64,000 bases of DNA from Trichostrongylus colubriformis (lineage: Eukaryota > Nematoda > Chromadorea > Rhabditida > Trichostrongylidae): assembly GCA_963978905.1 (NCBI GenBank), contig OZ022261.1:34332102-34396101 (forward strand). Direction: 5' to 3'. A model generated the notes under the pieces. The model was not told the DNA's origin. It did not search any database and was given only the letters and a program-made list of their open reading frames with translations. Position numbers and translations under genes: made by a program. Below are positions 48,701 to 58,713 of this stretch, piece after piece; position 1 is the first letter of the stretch; the number at the start of each line of letters is the position of its first letter.

Positions 48701-49727
48701 AGTATGAGTGGGAGTGACTTGTCCAGATAACTGGCTGTGAAGTTTTCACGATACTATGGCTACAATTTGGTTCGTCAAGATAAACACAATAACATGTTTT
48801 TTTATTATTCAAAACATAGTCTTGTTCAGGTTCCGACATGTCCTGATCCACCACGTCGCCGTCGATCACATCAGACTTTCCCTGCTATCACAGCAAACGA
48901 GGAACCGAAAGGTATCACAAGACTTATTGTTGCGTAACGTATCTGTTGCAATATTCGATGAACATCTTTTCCATTCCAAAACTGGTCAATACCAAATTTA
49001 TCCGACTTATTATTAATCATCTACGAAATATTTCAGTCGATGAAAACAGCGACTTTATAATTCCACATGATGAAATAGTGAAACTAAACTGGATTCAGAT
49101 GAACTTCGATGTGAGACAGGTGAGACATGTTTGAACTTTTCCGTTGAGGGGTTTCCCTTATACTACAGCATCGATGCAAATTTGTTTTTGAATTAGCTGA
49201 TTTGCTTTATGGTAACGAAAGATGTACATCTGACTTTTGTGCGCAAGCAAAAACACGTTTCAATTCGACTCAAAGCGTTCTATAGGGCCCTCCATTCTAT
49301 AGGGGAATGAGCCGCCCATCCACCAAATCCCGTCCTCGCTGGTAGTACCGAAATGACAATTTTTCTACTTGTAGTAAAGTGCCAACGTGATGAATTCGAA
49401 ATCTTTGCTGAGCAACGATTTTTCGTGATCGCTGTCCCCGAGATCGTAAGACACAATGGCATGGTGCAACGTGTCATTATCTATCTGTCACGTAAAATTT
49501 CTCTGATTAGATGGTCTTTGCGGGGGTGACAATACATAGAGCAGCTCTGCACATGCGATAAGAGAGACAAAAGCAATCGATATTTCCTGTTTCAGGCTGT
49601 TCTTTGCATGAGTAACATCGGTCTGGGTACCGTATGCTTCTTCAATGCTGTAATCATAATTATTTCAGCAGTTATTGTGTTTTTCTCTGTACGCCTTCAT
49701 GCCTTGAATACGAAATTACAATGCTAA
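39770..49727 (+). CDS. Cuticlin-like ZP-domain membrane protein, ten exons, 362 aa
   Basis: Cuticlin-type ZP proteins polymerise in the nematode cuticle after cleavage from their membrane anchor. Exons: 39770-39814, 39969-40022, 41127-41285, 45541-45683, 45736-45850, 46279-46394, 46592-46751, 48830-48911, 49037-49119, 49596-49727 (TAA). All ten joins are in phase. A TTATTCAG acceptor 18 bases before the ATG suggests trans-splicing. Signal peptide: MCSPLFWIALVLGHV. ZP-N starts at DNGIIGDPLVDC and VRFETRNPFRGLVFV, and ends DYLTKVDRIYRVQCFYME. ZP-C includes CKYEVLEGSPTGKPVYY, VYHKWTCEAEQADTFCMVVH, SCFVDDGNG and LEYPTDLMAGREAHVYKYAD. A furin-type site, PPRRRRSHQ, lies at about residues 271-279, and a C-terminal membrane segment at about 331-352. 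Length and order match the cuticlin-like (CUTL) family; the exact member is not assigned. AATAAA at 50095 is a possible poly(A) signal. Intron 3 (4255 bp) houses another gene on the opposite strand. Confidence 0.93.
40330..40980. repeat. Foldback in intron 2 of cuticlin-like gene
   Basis: Left CATCCGCATAACTCCAATCT and right AACCTCATAACTTCGCTCGC regions pair in diverged inverted form. The interior has AATTTGACCTTCTAAGC. It belongs with the elements at 5525-6558 and 34196-35330. Confidence 0.6.
41815..41820 (-). terminator. Polyadenylation signal of Gly-rich gene
   Basis: AATAAA on the minus strand, about 75 bases downstream of the stop codon at 41894. Confidence 0.65.
41894..43960 (-). CDS. 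Secreted glycine-rich protein (GGYGG repeats), five exons, 164 aa
   Basis: Exons on the minus strand: 43960-43831, 43678-43616, 43564-43472, 42870-42757, 41988-41894 (TGA). All four introns are phase 1 with GT..AG, so each exon is a symmetric module of whole repeats and could be duplicated or lost without a frameshift. Signal peptide: MPSRLLVIASLCIVSTLGQ. The mature protein is almost wholly Gly with Tyr, Phe, Met and Asp: motifs GGGGYGGDGGMGGGG, GGDFGGGYGNGGDMGGGYG and GGYGGMGGMGGFGGGYGG, and a less repetitive end, EQPYMGGMNGMGYPQ. Nematodes make such proteins as cuticle or egg-surface components or as YGG-type epidermal defence peptides; which applies here cannot be read from sequence. The gene lies wholly within intron 3 of the cuticlin-like gene, in antisense orientation. 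Confidence 0.92.
43961..43976 (-). promoter_or_regulatory. Probable trans-splice acceptor of Gly-rich gene
   Basis: On the minus strand GTGAAAAAATTTCAG lies one base before the ATG at 43960. TTTCAG directly before the start codon with no upstream exon fits spliced-leader addition. A TATAAAAG on the minus strand near 44600 could be the promoter, with an outron of about 600 bases; this is weak. Confidence 0.65.
45261..45430. repeat. ACAGTCCATTTC MITE, copy 2
   Basis: Ends TATACTCCATTTCGGAGCGC and GCTCCGAAATGGACTGTATG. The stem GGCGTGGCCTA.GGACTTGGGTGAG and a GTGGC.AGAGTGAGAGT microsatellite loop match the copies at 25151 and 63532. Inserted in intron 3 of the cuticlin-like gene, about 110 bp before exon 4. 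Confidence 0.88.
48019..48258. mobile_element. hAT-like MITE with GCAGT duplication, in cuticlin-like intron 7
   Basis: Inverted ends AGGGGTGTGTGCAGATATGA followed by CAGCGAATCGC; the right end is the exact complement over at least 30 bp. GCAGT at 48014-48018 and 48259-48263 may be a target duplication, though hAT elements normally give 8 bp. The interior is related to the MITE at 52298-52585 (CTGCCACTGGCACTCGCACC). No coding capacity. Confidence 0.8.
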
Positions 49728-49802
49728 CTTTCCTCCATTACCTGTTCGCTTATTACTAACAATGCCATTGCGATCTGGTTTCGCAAAACACGAACTTTTG
49801 TT

Positions 49803-49971
49803 CAGGGTGTGCGTCAGGATTGTTTAAATGGGTTGCTGCGTCACGTATATTGCGCCGCCGTGGCGCCAAGTGCCTAACCAACCCCGTTTGAATTTGCCGC
49901 GAGCTAGGGAACGCGCCCGCAGCCCTTCCTCGTGTGATCTGACCTAGATGCAGTGTCCTGACGCACACCCT
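49803..49971. repeat. CAGGGTGTGCGTCAGGA MITE
   Basis: Left CAGGGTGTGCGTCAGGATTG and right complement TAGGGTGTGCGTCAGGACAC. Located about 75 bp after the stop codon of the cuticlin-like gene and before its possible poly(A) signal. A related end occurs at about 60104 (CAGGGTGTGCGCCAGGACTG). Confidence 0.8.
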
Positions 49972-50882
49972 AGTGATCCTAGCTTGATAATACACGTTAT
50001 ATTATACGTTATACATTTCATGATCCTATATGTTTTTTTTCTGCTTTAAAGCATGCAATATTTTATGATCAGGGGATGGCTGCAATGAATAATGAATAAA
50101 GATTTGCATTTTTCTCCGTATTATGCTTGGATTACGGTAGACACATGCCACAGTTATGTTTTTTTCCGTATCGGAGTAATCGTTTATCAGTCAGCCATAT
50201 CACTGCCGAGCAGAAGGTAAATCAGCAACTACTGCTCAGTCCCATTGATCTGGTTGCTAAATTTTGAGCTAATCGTGCATTGATTGGTACAAACGTCTAA
50301 TTACGTAAATAATAGCTCTTTATGTTAGTGGTCACGTATTCAAACCTGGGCTCGAGTGGTTCATATACTTATTCTCAGACGTGTGAGCCTTCTTGTTATG
50401 CAGGCGCATAGGTCCATTGCGTGTAATGCTCTAGCTGTTTTACTGGAGTGAAATTCTGTACTTGTAGCATTCTCTTCATTTCAAAGACACCGTTAAGTGT
50501 GATGAAGGGAACCAGGACTCGAAAGGTATGTTTTGCTTATAGTAAGGTGAGGCAGCGTTTATCAGGTCTGACAGGTTCTCTAGTCACATTGACTACTTAC
50601 CCGTGGTTTTCAGTAGTATTTTTCGCGATTTTTTTAAAATTATCATATCTACTACGTAGGAAGGAATATGTTTTCTCCTGAACACGGACTTGTGAGAATT
50701 CCTAAGAAGGAACACTGTTTTAGCCGTTATCCGACACTACAGAAAATCAAATTTATGGCTAAAGGTTTGGGATTGCTTACCCGGAACTCCAAAGAGGATT
50801 GAGTTCGAAATATCATAAGTTTTTCGGAAGGGATGCTGTCAGTCAGAGGTTAGTAGGAGAGTGCATTGCAAGTGTACGTCTG
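49972..50882. other. No gene supported
   Basis: AT-rich 3' flank of the cuticlin-like gene. A possible isolated exon-like frame ending TCGAAAG|GTATGT is at about 50490-50526, without partner exons. Confidence 0.4.
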
Positions 50883-51055
50883 AGGCCGCGTTCATACTTT
50901 ACGGAGCCGGCGGCGAGGCGTGGATGCGTGTTTCTGCGTCTAAGCCAGTGTCACCCTGTCTCCTTGTCTGCGTCGTCTTTGCACCTCCCCGTGCCACTCT
51001 GCCTCGCTGCCTCTGTACGCAGCCATGCCCTGATGGTGCAAAGTATGAAGGTGGA
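50883..51055. repeat. CATACTT-type MITE, copy B
   Basis: Left GGCCGCGTTCATACTTTACG and right AAAGTATGAAGGTGGAC ends, with a CACCCTGTCTCCTTGTCTGC..GCACCTCCCC interior. Very similar to copy C at 59039-59207. Confidence 0.75.
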
Positions 51056-51639
51056 CAGAAGTGACAAAGGTCCAATGTGATGCACATTCTGATCACTTCG
51101 TCTCGTTCTGTCGTCAGCGTGGTCTACTACAAAATTCATAGACCAGCTTGTTACATAGCAGTGGATCCCACTACGGAAACTGACCATAATTTGTCAAAAA
51201 TATGCTCTTTTTTCAGGAATATACATTTCTTTGATGGTAGAGAAAGCTGCGACCGCCTCTGTCGGGTGGGAGTCTACTGGTCGAATTTTTGCGCGACTGC
51301 CCGCGGCGAACGGCGCGCCGAGTGCGAGTCGTTTGGAATTCCGCTGAAGACGCAATGGGCCGCAATGAGAAACGCTGAGGGAGAAAGGATACTGGAACTG
51401 GCCACGGCCCACGGCCCACGGCTTAGCGATCTGTAGCGCGTACTTCGCGAAAAGAGAAAGTTAGAAGGTTACCTATAGCAGTGGAGGGAGATAAACGGAA
51501 GTCGACCATATACTCATAAGAAGATCAGCCCTTAAAACTATGAAAGACATTGACCCCTCCTAGCATTGCCATAAAGCTCCCTGATAAAACAAGGCCAACA
51601 ACCGAGCGGCGAATCAGATTTGGTAGCCGCACAACTGAA

Positions 51640-53935
51640 AAAGGGATGATCTCAGGAGAAGGATGCTGGATATCGGTCTTCCAGATCCAAACGGTCCGAC
51701 TCAGGAGATCTTGAACAAGGCAGCTGAGGTAATCCTAAAATGCGCGAAAAAAGGACGATGGGGGAGACCCGAGGTGGCTTCAGAGGAGACAAAGCAGCGT
51801 GGTCTGGAATGAGGAGAATCAGAGGGTAGTGAAACAGAAGAAGGAGCATACAAGTGGTGGCAGGAAGCGAAGAGCCCAGAAAACCTTGACACCCCCATAC
51901 GCTACAAGAGGGTTGCCAAGGCAGCTGTGGCCAAGGCAGAGAATACAGAAATGCATGCTCTGTACGAAAGGTTGGATGGGAAGGAGGCAAAGTTCGTCTT
52001 TAGACTGGCTAAAGTCAGATATCAAGCCACCCAAGACATCGGGGTGGTCAAGGCGGTAAAGAGCAACGAGGATGTCATTCTGAGGAAACTGGCCGAGGTC
52101 AAAATTAGATGGCGGGAGTACTTCGGGAGCTTCTAAACGGAGAGTTTCTCGTAAGAAAAGCCAACAGAAGGAGGCTACAGCTGGACCCATCCACCCTTGG
52201 ACAGCGGGAGAAGTTCACCAGGTGCTGGGAAAAATGAAGAATGGGAAAGCCGCTGGTCCAGATGGGGTACCAATAGAGGCATGGAAGGCACATGGAGGGG
52301 TGGGGCTACTTACGCCAGGAAATCGCTTCAGTGGCGTCGCACTCGCTCCGCCACTAGTATGACTTGCGAATCGATTGTCTTTGGGAGCTCGGCAGAGCGT
52401 GGCTGCGTCACCAATGCGCTTCCACCCATGCCACACTGCGTCGTGCACCCATGCCACCCTGACTCCTCTACCTATGCCACACTGCCTCGCTTGAAGGCTG
52501 CCATGCCCTGCCACTGGCACTCGCACCCGCCGCGCCGTTCGCGGCTGGCGGCCACGCGGTTTTCTAGCGTAAGTAGCCTCACCCCACATGGAGAGTACGG
52601 AGTGGAGTGGTGTACACGCTTCCTGAACATGGTGTCTGGCAGAGGAAGAACTCCGGATGCGTGCAGGGCCAGTACCATCGTTCCCATCTTCAAACAGAAG
52701 GGGGGACGCAGTGGAGTTTCCAGCTATCGTGGAATAAAGTTGACAGCTCACATCATGAAACTGTACGAACGGCTGATTGACTCAAGGCTAAAGGAGCTCG
52801 TCACCATCTCCCAGGAGTGATTCGGGTTCATGCCTGAGAGGTCCACAACGAATGCCATCTTCATCCTTAGACAAGTAATGGAAAAGTACCGTGAAAAGCG
52901 TCAGCCCTGCTACCTAGCCTTCCTCGTCCGAAAAAGTCTTCGACCGCCTATATGTCCAGAATCTGGAACGCGCTTCGAGAAGGACAGAGCACCTGATCTC
53001 CCTTATACAGGACATGTACGATGGGGCTAAGGCTGACATACGCACCCCGCAGGGACTGACAGCGGAAGTAGGGATCTCGGTAGGGTAACACCAAGGCTCA
53101 GCTCTAAGCCCGCTCCTCTTCCTGCTCACCCTGAATGACATGGTGAAAGACTCCATAGAGATGAGAACCATTCTGTACGCTGACGACATTGCCCTGATAG
53201 CGGATACCAAAGAAGAATTCCAGGCGAAGGTGCAGAGATGACAGGCAAGGCTGGCAGAAAACGGCCTACGAGTAAAGACCCAATTTCTAAGTTCTGGAGC
53301 TGTCCGGGGCTCATCGTGAACCGCCATGGGAAAGCATCGAAAGGGTTCAGGATTTCCGATACCTGGGAAGTGTTATAGCTGAGGATGGTACGGTAGATCA
53401 AGCCGTGAAAGCTCGAATAAGTACGGCATGGGTGAAATGGAGAGAGTCCACAGGAATCCTCTGCAATCGACGGCGCTCCAGGACTCTGAAGGGCAAGGTA
53501 TACCGATCGCTGATAGGGCCTGCAATGCTCTACGGCAGGGAGTGCGGGCCTGTAACAAAGATTCACGAGAGACAGCTACATTCCGCAGAAATGAGGATGC
53601 TGAGATGGGCATGTGGCTGGACACGGCTCGACAGGATCAGGAACGAGGACATCAGGGCAGCATGCAGACGGCTGCGCCAACTGAAATTGAGGGAGCAGCG
53701 GGCAAGATGGTATGGGCACGTGTTGAGAAGATCGGCAGGCCACCTATTCAGGTAGAGTTCGAAGTACCCGGAAAGCGATTGCGAGGAGCCCCAAAAAGGT
53801 GGAGGGACGTCGTCAAAACCGACCTAATGGAAGTAAATGCCCCGGCAGGAGATGTCTTGGATAGAAGAAAGTGGCGACAACCGGCAGCAACAGCGGACCA
53901 CGCAACGGAGCGGGACTGACGCTAGGGAGAAGAAG
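51640..53935 (+). pseudogene. Decayed RTE-type non-LTR retrotransposon
   Basis: Reverse transcriptase fragments in several frames: a linker with AEVKIRWREYFGSF, then GPDGVPIEAWKAHG, STIVPIFKQKGGRSGVSSYR, FGFMPERSTTNAIFILRQ, and TILYADDIALIA with the catalytic YADD. The tail RMLRWACGWTRLDRIRNEDI and RARWYGHVLRR is typical of the RTE clade. Stop codons (for example TGA before FGFM) and frameshifts break the frame repeatedly. A MITE splits the RT domain at 52298-52585. The 3' end has an AGAAGAAGAATAAGAAG tail. The 5' start is uncertain and no apurinic endonuclease domain is visible, so it is 5'-truncated and dead. Confidence 0.85.
52298..52585. mobile_element. hAT-like MITE inserted in the retrotransposon
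   Basis: ACATGGAG at 52290-52297 and 52586-52593 is an 8-bp target duplication, the size made by hAT elements. Terminal inverted repeats GGGTGGGGCTACTTACGC (left) and GGGGTGAGGCTACTTACGC (right, complemented) are imperfect. Removing the insert and one copy rejoins the RT frame. The GC-rich interior is shared with 48019-48258. No coding capacity. Confidence 0.85.
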
Positions 53936-53952
53936 AATAAGAAGTTGATACA

Positions 53953-54412
53953 TTAAAGGCACACCACGCGATATTCCAATTAGTGGCTCTCTTTCGTGGG
54001 GCGAGTAGGTCTTTGGATAACTGCTCAAACTGCATCCTTGTTGCGGCTGCACGGTGCACCTTCATGGTGTTGTGCCTGCTTGAACACAACCGAGCCACGC
54101 CCACCCAGCTGAATCACAGCCGGCCTTAGACGAACGAATTTCCAACGTGGCGTCGAATGGAAAATGAAACTTGTTTCAAGTGATGATAATTAAATGAAGC
54201 AGCCGTTTCGATGTCGAAGGCAGCTTCACGTTGGAAAATCGTCCGTCTAAAGCCGTGTATGTTTCAGCTGGGTGGGCGTGGCTCGGTTTTGTTCTTGTAG
54301 GCACAGCACCGTGAGGGTGCACCGTACAACCGCAACAAGCTGTAGGAGCACTTATCCTACTCGTCCCACGAAAGTAGGCCGTTAATTGGATTATCGCGTG
54401 GTGTGCCTTTAA
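53953..54412. repeat. TTAAAGGCACACC foldback MITE
   Basis: Ends TTAAAGGCACACCACGCGAT on both sides in inverted orientation. Arms of over 200 bp continue through CCAATTA, CCCACGAAAG and GAGCCACGCCCACCCAGCTG to a centre near 54185. It begins about 18 bp after the retrotransposon tail. Confidence 0.88.
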
Positions 54413-56630
54413 GCTAGAGCAAAGATCTTGCTTCCAAGCATGACCCAGGAAACTGGACTTTCTGTTTGTAAATGCTGCGCCTGTTCCCTTCGGATAGCGT
54501 TGCAAAGCCTTCAATACACCTCGTTTCATACTCTGCAGTATCCTATTCGAAATTATTCAAAGCTGCACGTAGCCGTCGCCAATTTTGCGCGTGAAATTCG
54601 ACATCTCCAGGCATTATCTTGAGGTAAATTAGAGATACCGAAAAGGCTATATTTGGCAGATTGTGGAATATGAAAATAGGGGTGCTCAGCAGTGTAATAG
54701 CAGAGAAAGAACAAAATAGAACGGCGAAAAAACCGAGAGATAGGAATCTGAGGACCCGCCTCCTCTCAGGCCCTCTGCCTCTCTGGCCTGGGGTTGACTG
54801 CAACGGGCGGAGAGGCCAAATCAGCTGGCCGCTACGTTGTCTAGCCCTGCTGATGAACTGCAGAAGGACACGCCGTGCTCGGGATCGTGATAAGACTCCA
54901 AACCACGCTTTTTCAATGCAAGCTTGCTACACACCCCCTTTGCTGAAGTGGAAGGTTTATTTTCAGAGTACAAGTATTCCCCTTTGTCACGTTCTCCTTA
55001 CCCCTCACCCTGTTTATATCTTCTCTGAATCAGATAGCAGATTCCCTGTTGTTGTTGTCTCTGCCATACATTAAAATCCTACAACAACAATAGTTTCAGC
55101 AATCGGAGTCAAAAGCGACGTGAAAAGATGAGGTAGCCATACCGTTCCGCAGAATAGGAAAAGCGGCATTTTCAAAAGTGAAGAAAACAATTTTCTTATT
55201 TCCAGCTGCAGTTTGGTGTTGCACGTCCTCTTCAGCTGCATTTTTTACTGGGAGAGTTTCTCCGAATCACTCCGCAAACAGTTTCGGGCAATTTATGGGT
55301 GGCTGTATCATTATGTAGAGCATCTTATTCAACGAGGGAATGGGACTCCCTTTCCTCGTTCAAGGTCCGCCTTCAAGAGGTAGCCTAGGGCGGATCATGA
55401 CCATGGATGGGGTCGCACGACCACGTGAGGGACTTAAAGCGTCCTTCGATGGGGGTTGCCGTGCCATCACACGGTGTTTAATTGCATTCACTTGCACTGA
55501 TTGTCTTCCTCTGTAGTGCTCTTGAAGATTGTTTGTTGTTGTTTATTGTTATCTGAAGAAATGCACGCACTGTTAATCAGTTATTCGAGTATTTAACGGA
55601 CTGCTTTGGATTCTGTCTATTTTTTCCGTTCTTCTTCACCATGACGTTCTTCTTTGGTATGACTTCTATTCTACGAATCCACTTTCGAATACAGTACCAT
55701 TCAAAACATTCCATGGTGTGTACCAAGTTCAGTATTAGCTATTATTAATTCATTACCTTTCTGTAAACCATCAGTTCGCTTTGTGCTCGGTTCAATTCGT
55801 GCCGCAACCCATTAAGCAGATTATCAGGGGTACCAATTCGTGCTTGAACGGTTGGAGGCATTCGTGAGATGCAATTCGTGGTGTTCCGATTTTTGATCGT
55901 GCCATTGTTGACGCAGTGGACTCTTACCTACAAGCTCCATGCATTTCTGAATCGTAACGGAGGCAAGAAGTCCAAGAGTTTGTAGAAAATAGTGCGATTG
56001 CTGAATGCGATCAGCTGTTTAGCTGTTTTCCGATCTTTGTCCTATCACACCATATTAGTCATAAAGTCACAGGTCGCCACCTGACTTTTTACGGTGGAAA
56101 CATTGGCAGATTGGTGGGGTAACGGTGTACTGCCTCCGACGTCTGCTCAGTTCGTTTGGTTTTCGTAAAACTCGTTAAAACGCGACTGGCGAATATCCGC
56201 GAAACGATAACTTTTTTCCTACATACTACTGAGCTCATCATGCCTTTGGAGATCTTTGTTCTGATAAAATTCAAAAAATTTCCTAAAATTTCGGGTTTTC
56301 TTGTTGTTTTTGGCACCGCAACCAGTTATTCTTTCACTGATTGAAGAATCTGCCTGGAATTCATGAGACTGTACAAAGCTGAGCAATCCTCGCCCGCTCA
56401 AATCCTGTCCTGAACTTTTGAACTCTCGGCCTTCCCACGCCTCCCTCTTAAACTATCAGTCACGTGGCATCGTTAGTCCAAATGTTCAGCAATCAACTAT
56501 AAATTTGCCCTCCTCCCATTATCAAGAACTGACTATCTCTTCGCTTTATCAGTTTCCACTTTTTTTTCAGCCATTGGTCTGATTGCTTTTTGGCTCAAGC
56601 GTCTAACAATCAAATACCAAATCATTCCTT
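54413..56630. other. No gene supported
   Basis: Intergenic DNA; the frames here are short and lack recognised motifs. A simple AACAACAA/TTGTTGTTG pair occurs near 55050-55090. Confidence 0.4.
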
Positions 56631-56639
56631 ATCTAAAGT

Positions 56640-57400
56640 CTTTGTACTCTCGTATAACAAAGAGCAGCCTTGTTCCACGACGCACGGGCACTGCTCACGA
56701 TACAAAAGCAAAAGCAGAACGGAGCTGGGACATCTGCAGGTCGAACTACCCACTCGATTGGACGATCGGCTGTGTCATCGAAATCCATCGTCCACGTGAC
56801 GGGCATGTGCCCATACTGTGCGACGCGTTCCTGAACTAGCGGTGCAACCCCGCATCAGTCAGATGTCTCGGCCAGTTGCTGCTTTGACAGCATCTAACAT
56901 GTCTGGTGTTCTTCGAGCTAAGGCTAAACGTGCACGTTTTCGTCGCTCTCTGCGTTTTCATCTCAGAAACCGGAATGGTTCTGCTTTAGTTCTCACTTTC
57001 ATTCCCATCCTTATCTAAAGTATGTGTACTTCTCGTACGACAAAAAGCATCAGAATATGCGTGCACTTCTCACTTGTCAAGTGCAACTGCAAAACGGAAC
57101 CGGGCCATCTTCAGGTCGGGCTAGCCACTCGATCGTACGATGACTTGCTGTGTCACCGAAAGTTGCGGCGTCCACGCCAGGCGCATGTGATTCGCACATG
57201 TACGCATGGTAGAACTTGACCGCCGTCGCGTTTCTCAAGTAGCAGACGTGCAACCCCGCATTAGTCAGTCATCTCGGCCAGTTTCCCCTCCGCGAACAGG
57301 ACCACTTTTTGCTGCTTTGACAGCGCTCCACGTGTCCGGTGTTCTCCGGGCTAAACCTGCACGTTTTCGTCGCTCCTGTGTTTCCACATCATGAACTGGT
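56640..57400. repeat. Tandem duplication of about 380 bp
   Basis: Copy 1 at about 56640-57000 and copy 2 at about 57018-57400 share blocks in the same order: TGTACT(T)CTCGTA, GGGCCATCTTCAGGTCG, GTGCAACCCCGCAT.AGTCAG, CATCTCGGCCAGTT and GCACGTTTTCGTCGCTC. The copies are clearly diverged, with short indels. No open frame runs through either, so it is not a gene pair. Confidence 0.75.
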
Positions 57401-58680
57401 GTGGTTTTGCTTTCGTTCTCACTTTCAGTTCGAATGATGCTTTTTTGCTTCGTATTACTTTCTTGTGGCTCTGCTATTGATGAATAAGCCTTTGCTTTGA
57501 ATTATTACGCTATCGCTGAAATGATCGGCATCTGTTACGTGATGCTGCGATGGCTGCAGCCAGCACGATGCAAGGGATGGTGCAGTTAGCATGATGCAAG
57601 CGGTGGTATGAGTGGTTGGCGACCGGGTGCGTATCATTTTACACACACACGCACATTCAGCGGTGTTCAGACCGTTGTCTGAGAACGTGATTGACTAGAA
57701 GAATGCTTTGTGTACCAGGGTGCCATAACCATAGTATGTCAATCATAACACTGTCCGTCAATTCCTGTGATAATAACCCGCTGAATTCGTTTGGGGCTCA
57801 TCCGTATCAACTGATCGATATTTATCCTATCCTGCCTTCTTGTGGTCTACAATCTGTTTGTTCCCACGGTACTATGTTATCGAGCTAACCTATTTATTTT
57901 GTTGTTGACACGGAACCATATAGTATATTGTTGGTGAATAGTGTAAAGTGTATAGACCCATGGCTAGGTAAACAATTGGGTACTGAACATTTTTCGCTTC
58001 ATTGTTCTAGTTCCTGGCCACTATTATGCTGAAAAAATGATCGTTGCGGATTTAATATAGTTCAAATACAACTGAACTTTATTGTTAGGCTTATATTCAT
58101 TTATATTTGATTGTATTTTCATTTATTTATGTATATATTTATCTGTATGTTAACATATTTATTTTTACATTGGTATACATTTTAGCTTAAGTTTAATTCA
58201 ATTTCAATACAATTCAAATTCAATCTCGTGATAATTATGTCAACTTTGTGAGCAGATAAATCCTTCGGTACCTTTCGCACTGTGACAAGACAGTTAATCA
58301 TCAAATCGCTGAGGCCGCTCGACCGGCTATAAGTCATATCTTCTGCTCTACAGTATGGTAGCAGCGTGCGCGGCTGCGTCGCTGTCGTTGCTCTCCTCTT
58401 TTCTGATTTATTTCCCGCCTCTTCTGTCGTTCCGTCACCGAGCGTCTATATAATTTGTGCTACTGCTGATACCAAAAATAGCACGAAGAGTCCGATTTGG
58501 GGGCTTGAGGCGGTTTGTCATGATTTTTCCTTGAGTGGCTGACCATTTACAGTCTCTATTTTCATTATTGTACCCTATGACCGACCTGAGATGTGAACTT
58601 TCGTCGTGCGATTTTGACAGTGCATCATTTCAAACTGTTGTCTGCTTGCGTACTGTTGATCGAAGCCTACTCCACAACTT
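57401..58680. other. Intergenic; 5' flank of ADP/ATP carrier gene
   Basis: AT-rich (TTTATTTATGTATATATTTA at about 58120) with no coding exon recognised. The last 200 bases are presumably promoter and outron. Confidence 0.4.
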
Positions 58681-58686
58681 TTCGCA

Positions 58687-58713
58687 GGTGTTAGCCGGGA
58701 GTAGCGGAGGGTC
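58687..58713 (+). promoter_or_regulatory. Probable trans-splice acceptor of carrier gene
   Basis: CAACTTTTCGCAG ends at 58687, 26 bases before the start ATG at 58714, with no earlier coding exon visible. Confidence 0.5.

Noticed and set aside
51819..53566. Long minus-strand frames (123-178 codons) over the retrotransposon
   Set aside because: Antisense shadows of the decayed reverse transcriptase and the GC-rich MITE.
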